From DASTQL01 sp035761805 (GTDB lineage: Bacteria > Actinomycetota > Actinomycetes > Jiangellales > Jiangellaceae), in contig DASTQL010000230.1 of assembly GCA_035761805.1 (NCBI GenBank), forward strand, positions 1 through 5,335: a DNA stretch of 5,335 bases, read 5' to 3'. The notes beneath the pieces are model-generated. The model was given only the letters and a program-made list of their open reading frames with translations. It had not been told where the DNA came from and ran no database searches. Below are positions 1 to 4,589 of the stretch, in pieces. Both the position numbers and the translations under genes were made by a program. Every line of letters starts with the position of its first letter. Position 1 is the first letter of the stretch.

Positions 1-1206
1 TCCGGATGCCTGCAGGGCGGCCACCGAGGGCTCGACCCGGTACCTGAGCACGGTGTACGACTGTGCCCGGACGTCGTCGTCCGGGGACACCACGTCCAGC
101 GTCTCGACGACGTAGCGCCAGTCGCCGTCGATCGTGACCTCGGCCGCCGGGTAGGGCATGGGCAGCCAGCGCGAGGCGTAGTTCTCGGACACCTCGATGT
201 CGTAGCTGTCGACCTCCGCAGGAGGGTTCTCGAGGCCGGGCGGCGCGGGCATGCCCTCCTCGACCCGCTGCGACTCCGGGACGCGCCGGTCCGAGGTGCG
301 CCATGTCGCGCCGTCGAAGGTGTCGAGGGTGACGATGCGGATGTACGGCGGTGACGGCGCGTCCGTCTGGTACGTGAGCAGCTCCACGTTGTCCGGGCGG
401 ACCAGGTCGCGGTGCAGGTCGACGATGGGGTTGTCGGTCCGGATGGTCCGGCCCTGACCGGCACCGCTGCCACCCCTGCCGAGCAACCCGTCCTCGACGA
501 GGGGCAGGACCGCGGGCACCAGCAGCGCGGCGGCGATCGCGAGGGCGCCGACCCGACGGCCGTTGCGTGCCAGCGAGTCCGTCTCAGGTTCGCCGATGGC
601 GCGCCGCGTGGTCGCGCCCACGGCCCGGCCCCATCGCGCCACGCGGGTCCGGCTCTCGGCGACGAGCAGCGCCAGGTACCCGGCCGCCGGGGGGACGAAC
701 CACAGCGCCGCCAGCCCGTCCGGGACGACAGCTGCCGGCACGGCGTAGACGGTGGCGATCGGCACGCCCGCCCACGGCGCCCGGCGCAGGGTGACGGCGA
801 GCAGGTCGACGGCGACCGCGACGAGTCCCACGCCACCGACGACCAGGAGCAGGATCCCGCGGTCGACGGGGACGGGTGGCGCGAACGTCAGCACCGCCTC
901 CCAGCCCTCGACCGCGACGGTCGCCAGGCGATCGGCCCACTCGAGGGTCGGCAGGAAGCCGAGGCGGGCGACGTCGCCCGCCACCAGTACCCCGAGCCAG
1001 AGCGTGACCACGACGAGCTGCGCCAGGGGGATCAGGGCCCTCGGGAGGCCGGCCCGTCGGGCGACCGAGCCGGTCCCCGTGATCAGCGCCACCACGACCG
1101 CCGCCGGGACCAGCCAGGACCCACCGCGGGTCACCGCCAGGAGCGGCAGGGCGGCCAGCAGGGACGCGACGCCTGCGGTGACGGCCATGCGCGTGCTGCC
1201 GGTCAC
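1..1206 (-). CDS. TgpA-like transglutaminase-family membrane protein (DUF3488), 3' end cut off by window
   Basis: This is the N-terminal 402 codons of a larger protein, and the frame is open to the window edge. The start is GTG at 1206-1204. It overlaps the DUF58 stop as GTGA and has a strong GGAGGT Shine-Dalgarno at 1217-1212. The first 240 residues hold about six or seven hydrophobic segments (roughly 8-25, 31-47, 58-78, 117-138, 145-160, 166-183, 218-237). A soluble, presumably extracytoplasmic, region follows. Residues 289-302 read YIRIVTLDTFDGAT followed by WR, resembling the conserved D-[TY]-[YF]-x-G-x-x-W stretch after the TgpA/DUF3488 membrane domain. Family members usually run to about 700-800 residues with a Cys-His-Asp transglutaminase-like core. 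That core would lie beyond position 1, so catalytic residues cannot be checked. It is the last gene seen in the moxR-DUF58-tgpA operon. Its substrate is unknown; an envelope role is inferred from topology and neighbours. Confidence 0.88.
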   Translation of the reverse strand, partial: MTGSTRMAVTAGVASLLAALPLLAVTRGGSWLVPAAVVVALITGTGSVARRAGLPRALIPLAQLVVVTLWLGVLVAGDVARLGFLPTLEWADRLATVAVEGWEAVLTFAPPVPVDRGILLLVVGGVGLVAVAVDLLAVTLRRAPWAGVPIATVYAVPAAVVPDGLAALWFVPPAAGYLALLVAESRTRVARWGRAVGATTRRAIGEPETDSLARNGRRVGALAIAAALLVPAVLPLVEDGLLGRGGSGAGQGRTIRTDNPIVDLHRDLVRPDNVELLTYQTDAPSPPYIRIVTLDTFDGATWRTSDRRVPESQRVEEGMPAPPGLENPPAEVDSYDIEVSENYASRWLPMPYPAAEVTIDGDWRYVVETLDVVSPDDDVRAQSYTVLRYRVEPSVAALQASG

Positions 1207-2504
1207 GCCGCACCTCCCGTCACGGCGGTCGGGCTCGTGGCCCCCAGGCTGAGCCGCTCCCACACCAGCGGGAGGAGGTCCTGGCGGCCCGCGACCACGA
1301 CCCGCCACCCCGCGCGGCGCAGTACCGCCGCGGCGTGCTCCAGCTCGCGGCGCTCCTCCGCCCGCAGCCGCCCCGGGAGCGACGTCCAGGTCGAGACGTC
1401 GAGCAGGACGGCCAGGGCCGCGGTGGATCCATGCCGGAGACCGGCCACGACGGCCGCCTCGTCCGGGTGCAGCCGACCCAGCACGGCCACGAGAAGCCCG
1501 GTGGCCGACCCCGCCCCGGTGAGCAGGTCCGGCCAGCGCCCCACCGACGCCTGCTGCTGGGGGTCGACCACCGCCAGCGCCTCCAGGACGACGCCCTCGG
1601 CACTCCCCGGGCCCTCCCCGGGGTCGTGCCACTCGGAGCTCACCGACCCACCGGCGTCCGTCAGCAACCGGACCGCGTAGCCGCGGCTGAGCAGGTGGGT
1701 GGCCGCGGACGCCGTCGCGGTGACCGCCCACTCGAAGGACGAGGTCGGGCCGTGCCCGGTGTGCCCACGGCTGCGGCTGTCGAGCAGGAGGGTGGCGCGG
1801 CTCTGCCACGGCTGCTCCTCGCGGCGGACCATGAGCTCGCCGTGGTGCGCGGTGGCGCGCCAGTGCACGCGGCGCATGTCGTCGCCGTGCCGGTAGGACC
1901 GGATGGTGGCGTCCTCCTCGCCGGCGGCCGCGACCGAGCGGGGCCGACTCTCGCCGCTGCCGCTCCACTCACCGGGCAGGCGCACCGGCGGCAGCTGGAC
2001 CACGTGGGGAGTGACCACGAGCGCTGCCCTCTCGCTGAAGGCGCGCCGGACCTCGACCAGCCCGAAGGGGTCGGTCAGCCGCACGATGAGCGGGCCGATG
2101 TCGTAACGGCCCCGCACGTCGGCCCGCACGGTGTATCGGACTTCACGCCGGAAGCGCGACCACACGTGGTCCAGCACGAAGCGGGGTCGGGTCCCCAGCA
2201 CGTACGGGAGGGTGTCCTCGATCAGCAGCACGCCGGTCGGGATCCGGGCCAGGTTCTGCAGCGCCAGCCGCACGGTCGCGGGTTCTCCCACCGGGACCCG
2301 CGCGGGGTCCAGGGAGCGGGCTGCGGCGATCCGGACCCGGCTGCGGAGCACGACCGCGAGGCCGACCAGCGGGAGGGCCGCGAGCAGCACCCCGACCCGG
2401 AGGAGGTCGCGCTGCCCCAGCAGGAGCGCGGCCATGGCGGCCGCGATGCCGGCCGCGAGGAAGGCCGAGCCACGACGCGTGAGGCCTGACAGTGCCGCGC
2501 GCAC
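1203..2504 (-). CDS. DUF58 domain-containing membrane-anchored protein
   Basis: A 433-residue protein. Two hydrophobic helices near the N-terminus (about 13-31 and 36-53) anchor it in the membrane. A mostly soluble region follows. The DUF58 signature spans about residues 196-229: IRSYRHGDDMRRVHW then RATAHHGELMVRREE, matching the family pattern I-R-x-Y-x-x-G-D-x-x-R-x-[IV]-H-W-x-x-[ST]-A. The downstream LLLDSR stretch (about 239-244) begins a von Willebrand A-like region typical of these proteins. The start is taken as GTG at 2504-2502, 7 nt after the moxR stop and 10 nt after AGGGGA (2520-2515). The frame stays open upstream to an ATG at 2696, but that extension lies inside moxR and is basic and proline/serine-rich, so it is rejected. 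The stop overlaps the start of the tgpA-like gene, implying translational coupling. DUF58 proteins are almost always encoded beside MoxR ATPases and are likely partners or substrates. The biochemical role is unknown. Confidence 0.92.
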   Translation of the reverse strand: MRAALSGLTRRGSAFLAAGIAAAMAALLLGQRDLLRVGVLLAALPLVGLAVVLRSRVRIAAARSLDPARVPVGEPATVRLALQNLARIPTGVLLIEDTLPYVLGTRPRFVLDHVWSRFRREVRYTVRADVRGRYDIGPLIVRLTDPFGLVEVRRAFSERAALVVTPHVVQLPPVRLPGEWSGSGESRPRSVAAAGEEDATIRSYRHGDDMRRVHWRATAHHGELMVRREEQPWQSRATLLLDSRSRGHTGHGPTSSFEWAVTATASAATHLLSRGYAVRLLTDAGGSVSSEWHDPGEGPGSAEGVVLEALAVVDPQQQASVGRWPDLLTGAGSATGLLVAVLGRLHPDEAAVVAGLRHGSTAALAVLLDVSTWTSLPGRLRAEERRELEHAAAVLRRAGWRVVVAGRQDLLPLVWERLSLGATSPTAVTGGAA

Positions 2505-2511
2505 GCGGGAC

Positions 2512-3534
2512 TCATCCCCTCCGGGTGCGGCCCGGTGCGGGGGCCGGCGGTTCGGGGACGGGCAGCGTGGCGACGATCTCGGCGACGACCTCCGACGCCC
2601 GTCGACGGCCGATCTGCGCCTCGGCGGTGGTGAGCAAGCGGTGAGCGAGGACCGGCACTGCGAGCTCCTGCACGTCGTCGGGCAGGACGTAGTCACGGCC
2701 GTGCAGAGCCGCCCACGCGCGGGCGGACCGCACCAGGTGCAGGGTGGCGCGCGGCGAGGCGCCCAGGCGCAGGTCCGGCGACCGGCGGGTCGCGGTCACG
2801 AGGTCCACGACGTACTGCTTGACCGAGGCGGACACGTGGACCTGCCGCACCACCTCGACGAGCTTGGCCACGCGTGAGGCATCGGTGACGGGCGACACGG
2901 TCTCCAGGGCAGGCGCACTGCCGTGCGTGTCGATCATGTCCATCTCGGCCGCCGGCGCGGGGTAGCCCATGGCCAGCCTGATCATGAAGCGGTCACGCTG
3001 CGCCTCGGGGAGGGGGTACGTCCCCTCCATCTCGACCGGGTTCTGCGTGGCGATGACGATGAAGGGTGGCGCCAGCTCGTACGTGGTGCCGTCGACCGTG
3101 ACCTGCCGCTCCTCCATGCACTCCAACAGGGCGGACTGGGTCTTGGGCGAGGCGCGGTTGATCTCGTCCCCGACCACGACGTTGGCGAAGACGCCGCCCG
3201 GCTTGAACTCGAACTGCCTGCTGGCCTGGTCGAAGACCGACACACCGGTGACGTCGCTGGGCATCAGGTCGGGTGTGAACTGGATCCGGCGCACGGTGCA
3301 GTCGATCGACCTGGCCAGGGCCTTGGCCAGCATGGTCTTGCCGACACCGGGGACGTCCTCGACGAGGAGGTGACCCTCGGCGAGCACGGCCGTCAGGGCG
3401 AGCCGGACCACCTCGGGCTTGCCCTCGATCACCATCTCGACGGCCTCCTGGACGCGCCGGGTCGTCTCGGCGAGGTCGGCCAGGCCGAGCGTCGTGCCGT
3501 CGGCACGGTCGGACGTCGTGGACTGGTAGGTCAC
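2512..3534 (-). CDS. MoxR-family AAA+ ATPase
   Basis: A 340-residue AAA+ ATPase of the MoxR family, the expected length. ATP-site motifs are intact: Walker A EDVPGVGKT at residues 59-67 (Lys66), Walker B VVVGDEINR at about 119-127 (Asp123, Glu124), sensor 1 IATQNP at 161-166 (Asn165), the EAQRDRF box at 177-183 with the presumed arginine finger, and sensor 2 GASPRA at 258-263 (Arg262). The lid domain follows, and the C-terminus ends in a Pro/Ala-rich tail. The start is GTG at 3534-3532, 6 nt after a perfect AGGAGG (3546-3541). The frame remains open upstream to 3918, but that extension runs through the divergent promoter region and into mraZ, so it is not credible. MoxR ATPases act as chaperones that assemble or activate protein complexes, often with VWA-domain or DUF58 partners. 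The next gene here encodes such a DUF58 protein. The specific client cannot be read from sequence. It is the first gene of the minus-strand operon. Confidence 0.95.
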   Translation of the reverse strand: MTYQSTTSDRADGTTLGLADLAETTRRVQEAVEMVIEGKPEVVRLALTAVLAEGHLLVEDVPGVGKTMLAKALARSIDCTVRRIQFTPDLMPSDVTGVSVFDQASRQFEFKPGGVFANVVVGDEINRASPKTQSALLECMEERQVTVDGTTYELAPPFIVIATQNPVEMEGTYPLPEAQRDRFMIRLAMGYPAPAAEMDMIDTHGSAPALETVSPVTDASRVAKLVEVVRQVHVSASVKQYVVDLVTATRRSPDLRLGASPRATLHLVRSARAWAALHGRDYVLPDDVQELAVPVLAHRLLTTAEAQIGRRRASEVVAEIVATLPVPEPPAPAPGRTRRG

Positions 3535-3540
3535 TCGGCT

Positions 3541-3546
3541 CCTCCT
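3541..3546 (-). promoter_or_regulatory. Shine-Dalgarno that fixes the moxR start
   Basis: Read on the minus strand this is AGGAGG, with a 6-nt spacer to GTG at 3534. It decides the start against a frame that stays open far upstream. Confidence 0.85.
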
Positions 3547-3710
3547 GCGGCGGACCGGTCGGCTCCCCCGAGTCTCGCAAACCACATGGGCCTGCGCAGA
3601 CCAGTGTCCGCCCTCGCGGCCGCCGCTGCCGCCCGTCGACCGGGCAAACGAGGGCACCAGGGGGTCGGTTCCCCGCCCGGAAACGGGGCCTTGGCGGGAA
3701 TGATCGCCGC

Positions 3711-3758
3711 GTGGTGGAGCGCGGGTGGGGGAGAGTGGGGTATAGTGGCGCGTGGTGG
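3711..3758 (+). promoter_or_regulatory. Putative MraZ operator: tandem GTGG boxes with 10-bp period
   Basis: GTGG begins at 3725, 3735, 3745 and 3755, exactly 10 bp apart, so four boxes face the same side of the helix. The boxes at 3726 and 3736 read TGGGG and fit the TGGGN consensus with 5-nt spacers known for E. coli MraZ; the other two read TGGCG and TGGAG. Extra GTGG copies lie at 3711/3714, 3752 and 3776/3779. The array overlaps a TATAGT -10 candidate and ends about 46 nt before the mraZ start. This is the classic place for MraZ autorepression of the dcw promoter. Assignment to MraZ rests on the known family binding mode and the adjacent gene, not on binding data. Confidence 0.8.
3741..3746 (+). 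promoter_or_regulatory. Candidate -10 element of the mraZ promoter
   Basis: TATAGT fits the actinobacterial housekeeping -10 pattern TANNNT and is the only A/T-rich hexamer near the mraZ start. Transcription would begin near 3752-3754, giving a leader of about 50 nt. No good -35 hexamer lies 16-19 bp upstream (AGCGCG-like sequence). That is common for mycobacterial and related promoters, or the promoter may need an activator. The element sits between MraZ boxes, so a bound MraZ ring would block polymerase. Confidence 0.6.
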
Positions 3759-3792
3759 AGCAGGGGGGTCGACCCGTGGTGGTCCTCGGCCG

Positions 3793-3798
3793 GGAGGT
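3793..3798 (+). promoter_or_regulatory. Shine-Dalgarno that fixes the mraZ start
   Basis: GGAGGT, 6 nt before GTG at 3805. The mraZ frame is open far upstream, so this site and the conserved MFLGTH N-terminus decide the start. Confidence 0.8.
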
Positions 3799-3804
3799 GG
3801 TGCC

Positions 3805-4236
3805 GTGTTCCTCGGCACCCACACGCCCCGCCTGGACGACAAGGGCCGGCTCTTCCTCCCCGCGAAGTTCCGGGACCAGCTCGCGGAGGGCGTCGTGATC
3901 ACCAGGGGCCAGGACCACTGCCTCTACGTGTGGCCACGTACGGACTTCCTGCGCATCACGGAACAGCTACGCAGCGCACCCTTCACCCACCGGGGAGCCC
4001 GCGAGCTGACCCGGATGCTCGCCGCGGGGGCGTCCGACGAGGTGCCGGACAGGCAGGGCCGGGTCACCATCCCGGCCGCGCTGCGCGACTACGCCGGCCT
4101 GCGCCGCGACTGCGCAGTGGTGGGGGCGATGACGCGACTGGAGATCTGGGACGCCGAGACCTGGGACGCGTACCAGGCCGAGAAGGAGCCCGTGTTCGCC
4201 GACATCTCCGAGGAGGTCTTCCCGGGGCTCGTCTGA
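3805..4236 (+). CDS. mraZ: MraZ, dcw-cluster transcriptional regulator
   Basis: A 143-residue protein, the typical actinobacterial MraZ length, starting MFLGTHTPRLDDKGR. It has two SpoVT/AbrB-like half domains, each with its DxxxGR signature: D11-D-K-G-R15 followed by LFLPAKFR, and D82-R-Q-G-R86 followed by VTIPAALR. These form the swapped-hairpin DNA-binding folds, and MraZ assembles into ring-shaped oligomers that bind tandem repeats in front of its own gene. The start is GTG with GGAGGT 6 nt upstream. The frame is open for hundreds of bases upstream, but that part is antisense to moxR. MraZ regulates the division and cell wall cluster, usually repressing it, and is normally followed by rsmH. 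Here a 160-nt gap and a small ORF intervene. The GTGG array directly upstream is its likely operator. Confidence 0.97.
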   Translation: MFLGTHTPRLDDKGRLFLPAKFRDQLAEGVVITRGQDHCLYVWPRTDFLRITEQLRSAPFTHRGARELTRMLAAGASDEVPDRQGRVTIPAALRDYAGLRRDCAVVGAMTRLEIWDAETWDAYQAEKEPVFADISEEVFPGLV

Positions 4237-4256
4237 CCGCCCCACCACCAGGCAGG

Positions 4257-4354
4257 TCGTCCGTACGGCGAGGTCTCGGCCCGCTCACCGCTCCTGGCGC
4301 CCCTTCCCCGACGCCAGGCCGACCGAGCGGGCGGGGACCTGGCCGGACGGGCGG
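4257..4354 (+). promoter_or_regulatory. Long imperfect inverted repeat: candidate structured leader RNA between mraZ and the downstream genes
   Basis: The stem keeps one register from end to end. TCGTCCGT (4257-4264) pairs with ACGGGCGG (4347-4354) with two G-U pairs. CGGC (4266-4269) pairs with GCCG (4342-4345). AGGTCTC (4271-4277) pairs with GGGACCT (4334-4340) with one G-U. GCCCGCTC (4279-4286) pairs with GAGCGGGC (4325-4332). After a 6x6 internal loop, CCTGGCG (4293-4299) pairs with CGCCAGG (4312-4318), closing a 12-nt loop. Only single purine-purine mismatches (A/G, G/G, G/G) separate the outer helices. About 34 aligned pairs is well above what base composition would give by chance. There is no T-run, so a classical terminator is unlikely, although actinobacterial terminators can lack one. 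It may correspond to the actinobacterial mraW RNA motif, or be an RNase III site or leader; I cannot compare the consensus from memory. Confidence 0.65.
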
Positions 4355-4356
4355 GC

Positions 4357-4374
4357 CCGACAGGTACCGACAGG
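4357..4374 (+). repeat. Tandem CCGACAGG direct repeat, 10-bp period
   Basis: CCGACAGG occurs at 4357-4364 and again at 4367-4374, separated by TA. It lies just after the long hairpin and just before the Shine-Dalgarno of the small ORF. The 10-bp period would suit a protein reading one helix face, or a repeated RNA element. It differs from the GTGG boxes of MraZ. Confidence 0.6.
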
Positions 4375-4396
4375 AGAAGCCGAGCAGGAGGTCGAG

Positions 4397-4588
4397 ATGG
4401 GTGGGGCGGCGGGCGGGGGTGGCCGGCACCGCACGCTGCCGCCGCCCTGGGGCCGTCGGCCGAGGCTCGGCCCGCCCGGGTCCGTCCGCTCCGAGGCAGG
4501 CGCCCGGGCCGCCGTCGTCGCCGTCTCCCTGGCACTGTCGCTGGGTCTGTCCGCCCTGCTTCGGCTCGTGCTCGCGGTGGTGGGCTGA
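4397..4588 (+). CDS. Small single-pass membrane protein between mraZ and rsmH (hypothetical)
   Basis: A 63-residue ORF starting at ATG with a perfect AGGAGG at 4386-4391, 5 nt upstream. The N-terminal half (about 1-37) is Gly/Pro/Arg-rich and strongly basic. The C-terminal part (about 38-63) is almost entirely hydrophobic with one Arg, ending RLVLAVVG. This looks like a short cytoplasmic basic tail followed by one membrane helix reaching the C-terminus (N-in by the positive-inside rule). Its stop is 1 nt before the rsmH GTG, so rsmH is probably translated by coupling. That spacing, the good Shine-Dalgarno and the membrane profile favour a real gene. I do not recognise a family. FtsL, the usual small membrane protein of this cluster, lies after rsmH, is larger and has an extracytoplasmic coiled coil, so this is not FtsL. 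The G/P/R-rich half could partly reflect composition, which limits certainty. Confidence 0.62.
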   Translation: MGGAAGGGGRHRTLPPPWGRRPRLGPPGSVRSEAGARAAVVAVSLALSLGLSALLRLVLAVVG

Positions 4589-4589
4589 C

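Larger units (their letters stand above)
3535..3804. promoter_or_regulatory. Divergent intergenic region between moxR and mraZ
   Basis: 270 nt separate the two divergent GTG starts, so both operons must be transcribed from here or from inside each other. The mraZ side has a recognisable promoter and operator (described separately). On the moxR side I see the Shine-Dalgarno but no convincing -10/-35 pair. Two short inverted repeats are visible: GCCCG/CGGGC at 3631-3645 and CCCCG/CGGGG at 3671-3688. Both are short enough to be expected by chance at this base composition. I see no coding signal in this stretch. Confidence 0.7.
4237..4396 (+). other. mraZ-small ORF intergenic spacer (leader region)
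   Basis: A 160-nt non-coding spacer inside the plus-strand cluster. It is filled by the long hairpin, the CCGACAGG pair and the AGGAGG Shine-Dalgarno. No -10-like hexamer is visible, so a second promoter is not supported. In many actinobacteria mraZ and rsmH are close neighbours, and the added sequence here is largely structured. Confidence 0.7.

Noticed and set aside
412..1680. Long plus-strand open frame (about 420 codons) opposite the tgpA-like and DUF58 genes
   Set aside because: It is antisense to two recognisable genes. It is rich in Arg, Gly, Asp and Gln as expected for a G+C-rich shadow frame, with no domain and no plausible Shine-Dalgarno.
1335..2489. Plus-strand open frame of 384 codons opposite the DUF58 gene
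   Set aside because: A compositional shadow of the DUF58 coding strand with no recognisable motif.
2222..2515. ATG overlapping the moxR stop as ATGA (2515-2513) as the start of the next gene
   Set aside because: That ATG is in a different frame and gives a 97-codon Arg/Pro/Ser-rich product. The DUF58 frame starts at GTG 2504.
3691..3696. TTGGCG as the -35 element of the mraZ promoter
   Set aside because: It is 44 bp from TATAGT, and no -10-like hexamer lies 16-19 bp downstream of it.
2923..3804. N-terminal extension of MraZ
   Set aside because: The extension is antisense to moxR and then crosses the promoter. GTG at 3805 gives a 143-residue protein with the conserved MFLGTH start.
3535..3918. 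N-terminal extension of MoxR
   Set aside because: It would cross the divergent promoter and part of mraZ. The GTG at 3534 has a perfect AGGAGG and gives the normal family length.
4257..4354. The long hairpin as an intrinsic terminator after mraZ
   Set aside because: No T-run follows, and the stem is interrupted and far longer than usual. The downstream genes lack a visible promoter of their own, so full termination here is unlikely. Partial attenuation remains possible.
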